Positions 35,901 through 50,900 of a stretch of DNA of 64,000 nucleotides are shown in pieces. Every line of letters starts with the position of its first letter. The first letter of the stretch is position 1. The stretch is from Calliopum simillimum (lineage: Eukaryota; Arthropoda; Insecta; Diptera; Lauxaniidae), in assembly GCA_951812925.1 (NCBI GenBank), contig OX638372.1:54806028-54870027 (forward strand), in the 5' to 3' direction. The notes beneath the pieces are model-generated. The model was not told the origin of the DNA, searched no databases, and saw nothing but the letters and a program-made list of their open reading frames with translations. A program made the position numbers and the translations under genes.

Positions 35901-38900
35901 TCGGCACTTTAAACTTCAAAATTTGTTAATTTTTTGAGGTGTTTGCACATTCAAGAACCGATTTTTTTCTTATTTTGCTTTAGCAAATTCTTTTTTATAT
36001 TATTATTTTTTTACGCATTAATTTATCTATCAAATGATTCCAACAACTAAGCTATATGCTTCACTTTACTTACTAAAAACCGTAAAATATAATCAAATTT
36101 GGCCAAAAAAAAAACTTTGAGTTTAAAATTTTCGTGGTGAAACAGAAACAACAATAGTCATTTGCGATGTATGTGTTCATGAAAATTCTAAATCCGGTCT
36201 CAGAATTGCTCTATCCCATACGGTTTTAGAGATATCCTAACCTAAAAATGCAAAAATCACCGTTTTTGTTATTTTTGAAGCTGTTATGTCACAACATGGT
36301 AACTTTCAGCCTGGTATGGAAGATAAAAGTGACAGCCTTTTTCTTCAAAACCCAATTTAAATTATATCGATATTTCTTTGTTCCTCCGAAATATCGTAAG
36401 CAGAAATAACAAAAAAACGTGTTTTTTGCACTTTTTCAACTTTTTAGGTTAGAATAACTCCAAGAATAAAAAAGATATCGGTATAATTTAAATTGAATTT
36501 GAAAGAAACAGACTGGCACTTTTAACCACTATACCATTTTTTGTGACTGAAAGTAACCTTGACTTGTAATATCACTATAAAAAGAGCAAAAACGGTGTTT
36601 CTTATACTTTTATGTAAAGATATCTCCTTAACCGTACAAGATACAGCAATTTTGATTTCGAATTCAGAATCAACGTCAATAAATACATCCAAAATGGCTA
36701 TTTTAGTTTTTTTTTGATTTATTTATTTTTTTAGTTTCCTTAGAAAATCTATGATAACTAAGTGTTAACCTATTTTCCCAAAAATATCATGAACTGCCAA
36801 GGTTTCGATATTGCGAAGAATGTTGTTTTACTCAGAAGATTAGGAACTAATGAATGTATAAGAAAAAAGTGGTACCTTACGTCATCCCATTAAGATATCT
36901 TATTTCAATGCCTTGAAAACATGAAAATTAATTTTTTTTTAAGCCCAATTTAATTATACTTAATTGTTTTTAGTGAGTAAAAGTGTTACTAAAAGTTAAG
37001 TTGTTGAAATTATTTTAAAGATAAATTAATGCTTAAAAATATAAAAATTTAAAAAACAATTTGCTAGAGCAAAATAAAAAAAAATTGGTTCTTGAATGTG
37101 CAAACACCTAAAAAAATTAACAAATTTTGAAGTTTAAAGTGCTGCGAAAAAAAATTGGGAAAGACTAGATTTATTATTATTGAGGCAGAATTTGGCTCAA
37201 TATATTCTTACAAAAATGCAATTTAATTTTTGCAAATACCTTATCTGGTTAAAAAGATGTAGCGTTTAAATTAAAAAAAGTACTCAAAAACTAAAAATTC
37301 CTAAAAAAGTACCTTCAAGCTCGTTGCGGAATATCTAAACGCAATTTTTTTTTGGTTCCAAAGCACTTTTTGTAATCAGTAGGATCCAAGGATTCAGAAA
37401 AGTCGCGCGCACCTTGACTTTTTAACACTTTCGGATTTTGGACCACTCTATTGACCCCGTTTGCTATAGCCCTCTGACTGCATTTTTGATGTAGCTCGGC
37501 ATTTGATATAGTGCGAGGCCACCAAACCTTTAGTATACGCCTTAAGCATTTGTTGACGAATAACTTGCAGCTTATTCGTTAGTTGTTCAGTAACAAGCCA
37601 TGTTTCGCACTCATATAACAAAACCGATTTCACATTCGAATCAAAAATGCGCACTTTCGTTTTTGCGGATATAACGGAAGAAGACCATATTTTGTTCAGT
37701 TGAGCAAACGCGCCTTTTGCTTTTTCTATTCTTTAGTTGATATCCTCTTTTGCTCCACCATCCATGGAGATCATACTGCCTAAATAGGTGAATCTGTCGA
37801 CGTTTTCGATGTCAGCTTTCAACGTGATGTCATTTCTGTTTGCGTTAAGCTTAATGCTTTTAGTCTTGGATGCGTTGATTTTAAGGCCGGCCTTCTGCGA
37901 TTCCAAGACAAAGTCTTCAATCTTGCTTTGCATATCTGAGTGTTTGGACGATAGAAGGCAAATGTCGTCAGCGTAGTCGAGATCTTCTAGATGTTCGGTG
38001 AAGTTCCATAGGATACCCCTTTTGGCCTTATTAAGAGCTTGATCTAGGATATTTTCAAGAAAAATAAGGAAGAGAGATGGTGATAGTAAACACCCCTGCC
38101 ATACGCCTGAATTAGTGGTGAATGTCGCTGACAACAACCCATTGTGTAACACACTCCATTTAAAGCCTTCATATTGTGCACGTACTAAGTTTATGGCCTT
38201 TGCGGCAATACCTCTTTTCTCGGGAGACACTATCGAAGGCAGTGCTGTAGTCTACGAAGACAAGTTGAAGCGCAGCACTCCACTCGCATGATTGTTTGAC
38301 AATTATTCTGAGGGTGTTGATTTGATCCACGCATGATCGGTTTGGCCGGAATCCTGCTTGTTGCCTTCAGATGGCCGAATCAAGTTTTTTGCTAACCCTG
38401 TTTAGAAGAACTTTTGTCAGTATTTTTGATGGTACTGAGAGCAGAGTTATTCCTCTATAATTTCGGAATTCAGTATGTCATAAAAATACTCTTTCCATCT
38501 CCTTAGTTGGTAGTCCGCGGATGTTAAGAGATTTCCGTTTTTGTCTTTGATAGGGCGATTCTGTTGGTGTTTTCTGCAGGATAGTCTGCGGGTGATACCG
38601 TAAATCTGCCAGATATTTTAAGCATTTGCAGCGCTTTCGGTTTCGCTCGCGAGGTCGTTATACATTCTTCTTTTGTCTTGTTTGCACGAACGCCTGACTT
38701 CTTTATTAAGAGAGTTGAAGACCTTTTCGGCGACGTTCTTTTGCGCTCTCGTTTTAGCGTCATCTCTCAGTTTTTTCGCGCTTCTTCTTTTTTCAACAAC
38801 ACACCACGTTTCCTCGCTCATCCAGTGTTACTTATTCGAGGGTCGGCACCCAAGTACTTTTTCACTGGAGTTTAAGAAAGCAGCCTTAGCGGCACTCCAT

Positions 38901-41900
38901 GATGTTTCAATGCTTCGATCACAATCGATCGGGGCTGTTTTAAGTTCTTCAAGGAAAGACCTGCGGATCTCGTCGTTCTTTAGCTGAAGCACGTCAAACA
39001 ACTTTTTTGCCACAGATTGCGGCAAGTTTTAGTCGAATGACCGCGACGAGAAGATGTTGATCGGAGCATATGTCAGCGGCCCTCTTTACTCGTACGTCCA
39101 AAAGACTTCCTCTCGATTTTCTGCTAATGCAGAAGAGGTCGATTTGATTTTCAGTGATGTCTGGAGATACCCCAGTAGCTTTATGGCATGTAAAAAAATT
39201 TCCATATTCGACTGGCCATATTTTGGTCAATTTTTAACCTTAGAAATTTTTCAATAAAGCATTTTAAAGAAAATTTTATCTACTTTTTTATATTGGAATA
39301 AGAACATATTCAAATTTTTGGTTTTTACATTTTTAGCATAAGCAATTTTTTTTTTTTTTAAATTTTTCAGTATTTCGTGTCCTTTTGAAAGTACTCCATT
39401 TTTATTATAAATTATTATATTTTAATCTCGAGTCAATTCATAATTACTTACATATATACATTTTAACATTTTATAATAAACAACATATTAAATATATTTA
39501 TCTTTCATCCCATAGAAACACCACAAAGCGTTGAAATCGAAATTGGAGACAGTGCCAGTATAACTTGTAATGTCACCAAAGATTTTAATGTCTCAAGTAT
39601 TTGGTTTTTGGAAGAAAATACAAAAAGAAAAATAGTGCAACCAAGTAGTGAAATAACTGTAAGTATCTGAAACTGTTTTTTATAAGAAACTTCTGATTTA
39701 TGTACTTTAAGAAAAATTTAAATTTTACAAACTCAAAGCTTTAGTTTAAAATTGAAAAATATTATCCTTGTTTTGTCCATTCTCAATTTGTCATAATTCG
39801 GTGTTAGAAAAATGAAAATAAAGATTTGTAAATCATACATATAATATCGTCACCTCAATACTACATTTTGGTAACTCCTCAATTATCATTCTTGGGACAA
39901 TCCTGTCCAAACAGAGTTTTCTAAAGTAGCACCATTGCAAAGTTATAAGTATAATTTCAAATTATTAAACATCTTAAAATTGAATAATCTCCAAACTAGA
40001 AAATTGGAATTACCCAGTTGTAGTATAGAGGTGACGATATGTATTTCCAAAATAATCAAACTAAAAGAAACTTATTATTAAAAAAATAATTTTTCTTGCA
40101 CACAGGAATGACTATAAAACTGGTTTCCATTAAAAGTTTCTTAAGTCTGTCGCACTGTGCTTTTCCTTTTCAAATATTGCAAATCTTATCTCGAATGTTT
40201 TTCTGAAAATTCTTCGTTTTTATCATATAAACGTCCATATGTATGTATTTAACTTAAAGAAGTACGAAGTTTTTTTGACGATCTTACCATTTTTCCTTAG
40301 TGAAAAAAAAAACCTTTACATTTTGCCTGAAAAATATTTATGCGCTTCAATTATCCATAATATTAAGCGTATCGCATGACTTATTCTAGATAACTTGCGG
40401 AGCAGTTTTTCCATTTTTTTTATTTTGAATTCCCATGCATGTCACTATTGTTGGTTTGTTTGTCATGGCATGGCGACATGAGTTACTACTGATCGATCAC
40501 CAATCCTTTGAGGCTGGCTCTATTTTCTGTTGAACAATAAAAACTATTGCATACACTTTAAAAGGTAATTCGGAAAAAACGCTGTTGCGACACGTTCCAA
40601 CTGATGTCAGCTACTGCTCTGCTGTCTAAAATCGACAACTTTTTTTTCTTGTTAATTTAATTTTATTCCATCTTGTCCATTTATTTTGCTCGTTTCTTTG
40701 TTTTACTTGACATCTTGTTATTTTTTATCTTTGTAATATTTTTTTTCTTTAAGACTGTTGGTGAACAAACGGCGATACTTACAATACGGAATGCTTCAGA
40801 ATATCAAGGATCATATCAGTGTATGAGTGGTGGCCATGCTATAGGAATGACCAAAGTATATGTGGGTAAGTACTAATTTCGAGTTTTTTAGACGTTGAAT
40901 TTAGGGTTTAGGAACAGATTTGAGCTACAGTAACTGAGTGGTTTGATCCATTTATTTTGTAGCTGTCTATTCCCTGAGCGTTCGGTGTTTTTTTTGGAAC
41001 AACTACTGTGATTATCCGCATAAAATTAGAACTAGAGATAAAAGTTTTAGTGTTGAAATTTTAACGTCATTACTAAGTTACAAAAACTTTACCCACAAGT
41101 ACGGTTTTCTAACTTAATAATTACACATTGCTACTGTGATTTAACACTTTGCATTAAAACTAATAGATATTGCAGGTCTGGTCGGGAACTTAACGTGTTT
41201 GTACTTAAAAATTGCAATACACCATCAAAATCTAAAGTTACCATTAAAAACCCGATTTAATTTGACTTTCGGTGACTGCGCGCTTAAGACTGTAGCTCAT
41301 TTAGTTTTGAACCGATTTTGGTTTTTTTATGGCTATGGAAAGTACAAGCATACTTTTTTAAAAATAGATATAGGGTGTAATGGATGAGGTTGCGAAGCTT
41401 CTGGGCGGTGAAAGAGCAGGCCGAGACTAACAAAAAATTATACTTGAAGGGAGGGTCTAAAATGTAAATGTAAAACTGATTTTCTGACTTGTTTTGCAAA
41501 AAAAAATTTTCTTGAGTCACCCTAACGAAAAGTATTTTTTTCTGACCTCAAATTAAAAAACTGGTATGACAAATGTACTACCGAATTAAAAAAAAATTGA
41601 ACGAGGATTTCAAAAATAATTATAAATGGGTATGTTAGTTCATTTGCATACTAAAATGGCCGCCAAAGTCAAAAAATTGGAAAAAATTTTAAATATTAAC
41701 TTTAAAGTTCCAGAACTTTGCGAAATCCTTTTGAACCCTATAAACCAAATACATTTTTTAAAAGCTCATACAATTAACTTAAAGTTTTCTAAAAAAAAGA
41801 ATTCTAGGCCTCCTCTATCACCACCCTATCGATTACACCCACGTTACCAAAATCAAAACTTAGATACCTTCAATTCAAAAGCTTAATATCCCAGTTTTTT

Positions 41901-44900
41901 GAGTTGCTGTGTCATTATTTTGTTTATTGTATTGTACAGGTGAGAAGGTAATAATTCTCAAAACAAAATATTCTAGAAGTCTACAAGTTGCCCGATTTGT
42001 ATATGAGCATTTCACCAATTTTCCCAGTAAACATTATTTGTCCCGGCGCTCTGTACACATTTATAAAATCTCATTTATATGCGTTAAATATTTTTAGAGA
42101 TATGATAAAGTGATTTTTGTAGGGGCGTGACGCCCCCGTTTTTCCCAGTACACATTATTTGTCTTGATGCTTTTTACATATAAACCAAATCTCATCCATG
42201 TACGTTAAATAGCTTCAGAGATGATTTAATTTTTTGGCACACGTTTTCTGTGGAAATACCAATATAAAACATTTCATCTCTTTATTTGAAGAGAGTTATT
42301 AATTTCATGCCCCTAGATAACCCATTTCCCCTACTGTGCGATTTACATACATACTGAGAGTTAATCGAAACTTTTGTTGTATGGTATTCTGTATTTACTA
42401 GTTTTCCATTCGATTTTTCAACTGAAAACAAAAGCGGTTATGTTGAATAAAATGCGAATCAATTTGTTTATCATTCCTCAACAACAAATAAACAAACAGA
42501 AACATAAACAATTGAATTGATATTTTATTTATTTATCATATTTGTCATATTTTATTGTATGACATTAATACACGTATGTATCTTAAAAAAAAGATTGTAA
42601 ACATAAATGGATCCAACCCATTGGCAATTTCTACTTTAGATGAAAATGAATAATTTCGTCTAGTGTGCTAGTAAACCCACAAATAAAAATATCCAGTGGT
42701 AAAATGTAGGGGTGATCCAAATTCAAGCTTAAATTGAGTATACGATTTTCATCAACACCTTTGCGGCAATTAATGAAAAGAGAGAAACTTTGGAAGAAGA
42801 AAAAAGTTAACGCCAAATGAATCTAAATCTTACAGCAATTTATTTTTAGCAGACCTTGTCCATCAGCCATAATTCGAATGCGCGAGCTGAAAAAAAACCA
42901 TTTCGAGTTCACAGCGATTGATTAAGTTTTTTACTATTAAAAATTTTTTTTTAAATATTTTTTTATCTTTCAAAGGTACGCCGCCAACTAATGTCCCCGA
43001 TTTTAAGTGTAGAAGCTATGATTATGTTTATATGCTCTGTACATTTACAAAACCTGCTAATAAGGTTTATGTCAACTATGAATTGTTTTATAAAAACAAT
43101 CCAGATGTAAGTAAAAATATTTTTCATTAACATTTTGTATTGTTGTACAAGATTTTAATTACATTTTATTTTAGAGTCAAAATTGGTTCAAATGTGAACT
43201 TCAAACGACAGAAGACACCAAATTTTGTAACATTACATCTCAAACAGTTCCTGTTTATATGATAAGTCGGCCGATTTACGTTTTTAAATTAATTGGAAAT
43301 AATACGTTAGGTATTGTTTCGCAAAAATTTAAAATAAAACATTTTCAAAATGGTAGGTAGATATTTTAAATTCCTTTATACAGTGGCTCACAGCTTATTT
43401 CGTGCAGTAATTTTTTTTTTAACTTTAAAACACTGTATCTTTAAAACTAATACAAATATCATCAAATTTCAAATGCAGGCTTAAACGGGCATGTCTATTA
43501 TTCATAATAAGTAAAAAAAAAATCCACAAAATTTGATTCCGAGACGCGCAAGGCGGAAAAGACCGATTGAGCAGGTGAAATTGAAGTCACAGCTTATTTC
43601 GTGCAGATGCTTATTTTCCCTTTGGAGCCAGGGTTTCGCGTTATTTAATGAGAATTTCTTTTTCTATATTTTCTGTGTGGTATTCTCAACCAGATGCAGC
43701 CAATTTTTAGTTTGATCATGTGCATGTGAGGGTAAAAAAGTGCATTTTGCAGAAATGGGTCGTCCAGCAACGAAAATCGGTGATACCCCATTTTAAAAAC
43801 GGCCAATCTATGCGCTAAGCTTCTTAATATGTTAGTTTGAGTCCCATCTGCAATGCAAAGCACAATTGAAAGCTTCGTTCATGCAAATCGGGTCCAAAAT
43901 TAGGGTAAAAGTGCGTCAAACAACAATTTTAATCCCGCTGACGATTCATTTATGGTCCACAAAATCAATATTAACCCACATTATTGGCTCCAAAAACTGT
44001 CTGTGATATACATCAAGAACTAAGTAACTCGTACATTGCAAAAACTGGCGGCTGCGTGTCCCGAGACCACAGCTTTAAAGCCCAAGTAGTCCTTCATAAG
44101 CAAAAAAAATTCAAAAAAGTCTACTTGGTTTTGCGATTCGGCTCAATATTACGTTTCCGCCATAAGTATGTCATGTTATCAGGTTCAAATATGTTAAATT
44201 AAGACTCGTCCAAGATTATGACGTTGCTTTAAAAGTCCTATTCTTTGTGGGCGTGCTAATACTGAGCTCGATATCAAAAATAATGTAGGCTATACTGGCT
44301 TTTTTTGTTTATGAAGGGCTAATTAGGCTTTAAAATTGTGGTCTCGGGACATGCAGCCGCTAGTTTACGCACTGTACGAGTTATTTAGTTCTTGATGTAT
44401 ATCCCAGACGGTTTTTGGAGCCAATAATGTGGGTTAGTATTGATTTTGTGAACCATAACTGAATCGTCACCGGGACTAAAATTGTTGTTTGACGTACTTT
44501 AACCCTAATTTTGGACCCGATGTGCATGAACGAAGCTTTCAATTGTGCTTTGCATTGTAAGTGGGACTCAAACTAACATATTAAGAAGCTTAGCGCATAG
44601 ATTTGGCGTTCTTAAAATGAGTTATCACCGATTTTCGTTGCTGGACGACCCATTTCTGCAAAATGCACTTTTTTACCCTTACATGTACAAGATCTAACTA
44701 AAAGTTGGCTGCATCTGGTTGCGAATACCACACAGAGAACATAGAAAAATAAATTTTCATTAAATAACGCGAAACGCTGGCTCAAAAGGGAAAATAAGCA
44801 TCTGCACGAAATAAGCTGTGACTTAAATTTTTCCTGCTCGGTCGGTTTTTTCCGTCTTAAGCGTCTCGGAATCAAATTTTTTGGATTTCTTTTACTTATT

Positions 44901-47900
44901 ATGAACAATAGACATTCCCGTCTAAGCCTGCATTTAAGATTTGATAATATATGTATTAGTTTTAAAGATACAGTGTTTTCACGAAATAAGCTGGGAGCCA
45001 CTGTAGATCAACTTTTAGCTGTCCATAAAGCAAAAACTTGGCTATTGAACTTTTAGATTTTTAATCAGCTAGAGTTTAAATAGGACTCCAATGTATATTT
45101 TATTTTTAACATAACGAACTATTTAATTTGTATTGTTCCTTAGTCATTCCGGCTAAACTTAACGTATTACTAAGGAACATCACATCAGACAGCGTATCGT
45201 TGTCTTGGAATGTATACAAGTATGCTCATTATGAAGACGAAGGCTTGGAATATGAAATTCGCCTTCAGCCAAAGGGATTTAATTGGTATTATGCTACTGA
45301 TTATGAACAGTGCATACCAGTACAGTCCAGTTGCAATGTTACGATTAAGAATCTAACATATCCCTTTAGAGAATATACCGTGAGAGTACGTGTCAAAGTT
45401 AAGTCAGCTAAAGATGACGATACAATGTGGAGTGAACCTTTTATTGGTACGTTTAAAACAGAACCTCGGCGACCTGATGCGCCACCAAATACAGCTGTTG
45501 GTAGTTTTTATATTGATCCTAATGAGATTAAGATACGCTTGTATTGGCAACAATTGACAGAAGAGGAAGAAAATGGACCAGACTTTGAATACGTTGTAAA
45601 TAAAACCGATTTGGATGGAAAGCTTATGTAAGTATATATTGATTTCGTCAAAAATTGCTTACTTATTCTTTAATTATTCCATTCATGTCATTTGAACACA
45701 ACAATAAGTGAAACCTTTAAAATTTTGCAGTGAGGTTAAACGCACAAAAGAAGCAAGCATTACATTTGACTGGAATCGTGATAACAAATACAAATATTTT
45801 ATAAAATCAAGCAATAGTTTGGGAGAATCAGTGGCTAGTAGTCAAATACGTGTGCATCCGATAATTCGACGTGAATATTTTCCACAAACTATTGCTACAG
45901 TCTATCATAATCGCACGTATACGTTATCCTGGGTACCGCCATCAAACCAATCCGAATTGATTAATTACACTATTTTCTGGTGTCTGTCTAAAATGGAATC
46001 ATCAAATCAATGCAAGGTATAACAGTCACATATAGTAGCTAACTAACTCATCAAAATTAAAAAATATAAATTTTTTATTTTCAGGGAACCATTCATTTCA
46101 GATATCTTGGGAAACATGCTATAAATTTCACTACAGAACCCCAGGATCATACTCTCAATTTAGCAGTTTCTGCAAATTACCTTAACTCTATAACTGGCAT
46201 GCAATGGGCTATGTGCTCAGCGGATGTTTCTAGTGATCTAATGAAGTTAGAACCTGAAGCAACGGCCGAATCAGCAAGTACAATAAAAGTACATTGGAGC
46301 TCAGAACGCGTTTGCACTTCCATACTTAAGGGCTACAATTTAACTTATTGCCAAGTGATAAAAAATTCTTCATCAATAGATGGAACCCAAGCTACTTGTT
46401 TGGATTCCACAATTCAGACTGTTCCACTTCGTGGTCAGCGCGAATATGTTATTAAATATTTGAAACCCTATACGGAATATCGCATTGATATGTTTATGTA
46501 CTCTGAGACTAAGGTTGGTCCTACAAGTGATCCAATAGTTTTGAGGACAAAAGAAGCAGGTATGATTTTTAAACAATATACGAGGGAACGTTTTTATTTC
46601 CACGGAATGTGTGGTAAGGAGTAGAAATAAAATACAAATTTATTTTTTCATTTCAAGAAAGTCTTCTGTTGCCCTAATACATTTTTCTGATTTTTGAATT
46701 AATTTCGGAAAAAATGTTTTATCTTAATATGAAAAAAACTCTGAAACTGCACACATATTTACCTTTTGAAAATTTCTTCCCACGAAGTATTTTTTTCAAG
46801 TTTGTGAATAGGTAATAATCGCTGGGAGCCAGGTCAGGACTATAAGCTGGCTGACCCACTTTCTGCTCGGCGGCCATCGCAACAACGGCCCTTATGAACA
46901 GGTGTGTTCTCGTGCAGAAGAATAAGACCTTTGGTCAACTTTCTCCTGTTTTTTTCTACGATGGCTTCCTTGAACTGCTCTTAGATTGAAGAGTAGATTT
47001 CTCCGGTTATGGAGACATCTCCATATCTTTGTAATGGATCAACAGGATCCCTTCTGTGCCACTGCGTAGAGTCCTGTTTGAACTCAGGTTAATAATGATG
47101 AACCCAAGGTTCGTCCCCAGTAATAATTCGAGCCAATACTCTATCTCTGTCTTCACTACTAAGGTCCAAAAACTGGCGAGAATAATTCACGCGCTGTTTT
47201 TTTTTTTTTTTTTTTTGAGGCTTCGTGAGCATTCTAGGCACCCATCTTGCGCTGACTTTAGTTATGCCGAGATTATCGTGAAGAATTTTAAAAATGGATG
47301 TATCTGCTAATCCAACCATTTCTGTGAGCTATGACAGTTTAAAGACTAATGACCCGAAGCATGAAATGAAAGATGTATGAGGGTAGCAGAAGAATATATT
47401 GAACAGGAAAAATAAATTTTTATTTTTATTTCCACTCCTTACTCCCCATTCCGAGGACTTAAAAATGTCCCTCGTATCTTTTCTTAATATGTTAAAGGCA
47501 ATTCATTCCTACAAAAAAAGTTATATACTTAATAACCAAATGCGTTTTTTGCATTTTATTTTCAGCTCCCAGTCCACCAAGAAATCTAAAAGTTATCACA
47601 GGATCAATTACTAGTAATTCTGCAAATATCTCTTGGCTTCCACCGCTTGAAAGTAATGGCGAAATAAAGTTTTATACTATTTGGTGAGATTTTTAAAATT
47701 TTGGTCTCTATATTTTAAGTGGACATACAATTTTTTGGATCCTGGAAATAACAGCAGAAAACTACATATGAAATTCTGGCTTTGTTTCCATTTTGTTTTG
47801 GAAAAAAGGCCTAAAACTTGTGTGGTTAACTTTTGGCTTCGTTTCCAAAACAACATGGAAATAACGACAGAATTCTGTATGTAGTTTTTCTGGCGATATT

Positions 47901-50900
47901 TCCAAAAAATTTCCAATTTTTTTAATAATTTAGCCCAGGAAAATAAGACGAAAAAAGAGCTGCTGTGCGAAATAATTCCAAGTGAATTTTTTTCACCGGA
48001 ATTATCTTTATTAATGCATGATAAGTAAAGCGTGAAAAGTCCATTGCAAAGTCGTGTGCGCATAAAAAGTTATTAAGGCTCAAAGGTAGCTAAAATCAGT
48101 TTTTTGCAAATACCTCGCTAATGCTAACTTTTACAGAAAAATGTTGGTCTCCAATTTTGTAGCACAGAAAATTTCCTACAAAAGTACGTTAAAAATTTTT
48201 TCGTACGACTTATAGTTTAGAAGATCACCCAATTTAAAAAGCTGTTAACAGTTATGATACGAAATGCTACGTATGAGTTCATATTAAAATTTCTTACTAT
48301 TTAAATTGCGATACCTCTTCAATGCGGAGTCATACAAACAAAATTAAAATGCGGCTTAAAAAATAATTTAATTTTCTATATACCATACTAATTTTTTTTT
48401 CGAGCTACTCATGGCTTAAAAAATATTTTTGAAAAACCGTTGACTTCGAAAATTCTGGTTTTTGAAAGATATCTACGAATCGGTAAGTACTACGATAAAA
48501 AGTAACAGGACCAACTTTGTAGAGAATCACAAAATCTACAAAAAGTAAATGGTAAGTGTTCACATAGAAGTAACCGTACAGAAGATATTCGATAAAAACC
48601 TTTTTTTTTTTTGGCATTTTCAGGTTTTTTTGGAATATCTTCTAAACGGTGACTTCTATGTATACACATATTGTTTACTTATTGTAGATCTTGCGATTTT
48701 TTACAAAATTGGTGCTCAACTTTTTATCATATGACTCTTCGTTTCGGAAATATCCTTCAAAAACAGTATTTTCGAAGTCTGAACGATTTTTCACTAATAT
48801 CTTCAAGGCCATGAGTTGTTCGAAAAAAAAAATTAGTACGCTATATAGAAAATCAAATTATCTTTTAAACGGTATTCCAATTTTGTTCGTACGACTTCTC
48901 ATTGAAGAATTATCGCTATTTAAAAAGTAAGATATTATAATATGAACACATATGTAGCATTTCATATGAAAACTGTTAACAACTTTCAAAATTGGGTGAT
49001 CTTCTAAACCATAAGTCGTACGGAAAAATTTTTAACGTACTTTTGTAGAAAATTTCCTGTGCTACAAAATTTGGGACCAACATTTTTCTGCATTAGCGAG
49101 ATATTCGCAAAAAACTGATTTTAGCGACCTTTAAGCCTTAATAACTTTTTATGCGCACACGACTTTGCAATGGACTTTTCACACTTTATTTATCATGCAT
49201 TAATAAAGATAATTCCGGTGAAAAAAATTCACTTTGAATTATTTCGCAGAAAAATTCTTATTTTCCTGTGCTAATTCTGAAAACAATTAAAAAAACAGGA
49301 AAAAGTAAAAAACTTACTGGTCTTTTAAAAATTATATCACATATCGATTAATAACTTTGAACGCTCTGTCTCAATTTTTGAATTTTCTGACCATTGGTTA
49401 ATTTGAAGCGCTTATTCTAATACTCTTAATTGCTAGTTTTTGTATTTTGCGTTTTTTTATAAGTACTTTTGCTCAGAATTCCTGTAGCAATAATTAAAAT
49501 AATAATAATTGTTGCTGAAGTTCGAAAAACAAAGCTTTTGAAAGTTATCAATCGATACGAATGGTATGTGTACTTTATTATATAGGCTTTTACAAAACTT
49601 AACTCATAACACGTATATATGTATGTATATTTACAGGAAATTTAAGACACCAACAAAAGAGCATAGAGATCATCAAATACTTTATGTAAATGAAACCAAT
49701 ATCAGCAATGAAACCTTCAGTCCAATTTATTTTGAACTGAAAAGTCTAAATAGCTATTCTGAATATGAAGTTTACATTACAGCACATACAGTCGAGACAT
49801 CGGAAAAAAGCAATTCAACATTTCTGAAAACACTTATAGGCAGTAAGTAACAAAGGAAAAATAATAATTTTTTTCATAATTTTTGAGGTGAATTGAACTT
49901 TTGGCAGTACCCTACCTTCTTGATTTTTCGCACAAGTTCTTTTAATGATCGTCAAACAGCTTTATGTGTGTGTGTACTTGAGCTGTATACACTGCGATGG
50001 TGATGTACTCCCTTGTTCTCGATACATTTTCTCGCATTCTCTTAGGCTGCGTGCTTATGTGACCATTCATGAAAATATCCTCACTCTTGTTGTTCTGTTT
50101 ATTTCTTTTTCACTACTTTTCCTCTCCGCGCACGGTTCTCCGGAACGGTGTTTTATTGATAGTTGGCGGGTACACTGATTTTCTTTTTTTATACAATATC
50201 TTATAGTGTTAGGCAACAAAATTTAATAATTTTTAAACATGTGCGTGCCCACCTTCAAAACTGGTCGAAAAACAGTATTTTTGAAAATAAGACAACAAAT
50301 CAAAACAAAAATTACTATTTACGATGTTTATGTCAATGCCGAATCTGAAGTCTTGATTGGTTTTTGAGATATTCTAACTTTAAAGTTCAAAAACTCTGTT
50401 TTTCAGGTTATATAGAGGACGCACCAAATTGTTTTGCTCTTTTTTTACTAATAGCCCAGGAAAATTAGACGAAAGAAGAGCTGCTGTGTGAATTTTTTTC
50501 ACCGGAAATGTCTTTATTTATGCATGATAAATAAAGCGTGAAAAGTCCATTGCAAAGTCGTGTGCGCATAAAAAGTTATACCCCGCTCAAGCTAACTTTT
50601 ACAGAAAAATGTTGGTCTTCAATATTGTAGCACATGAAATTTCCTACAAAAGTACGTAAAAAATGTTTTCGTACGACTTATATTTTAGGAGATCACTCAA
50701 TTCAAAAAGTTGTGAACAGCTATGATACGAAATGCTACCTATAAGTTCATATTAAAATATCTTATTTTTTAAATTGCGGTAACTCTTCAGTGATGACATC
50801 GAAAACGTCGAAAGCTTCACGTATTTAGGCAGCATTATCTCCATGGATGGTGGAGCAAAAGAGGATATTAACTCAAGAATAGCAAAAGCAAAAGGCGCGT

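Noticed and set aside
43984..44202. 72-residue frame as a gene in dome intron 6
   Set aside because: It is part of the decayed Tc1-like transposase in the inverted-duplicate element.
46373..46603. Minus-strand frame over dome exon 9
   Set aside because: Shadow of the dome coding exon.
47677..48063. 128-residue minus-strand frame
   Set aside because: It overlaps the end of dome exon 10, intron 10 and the arm of family B; no protein character.
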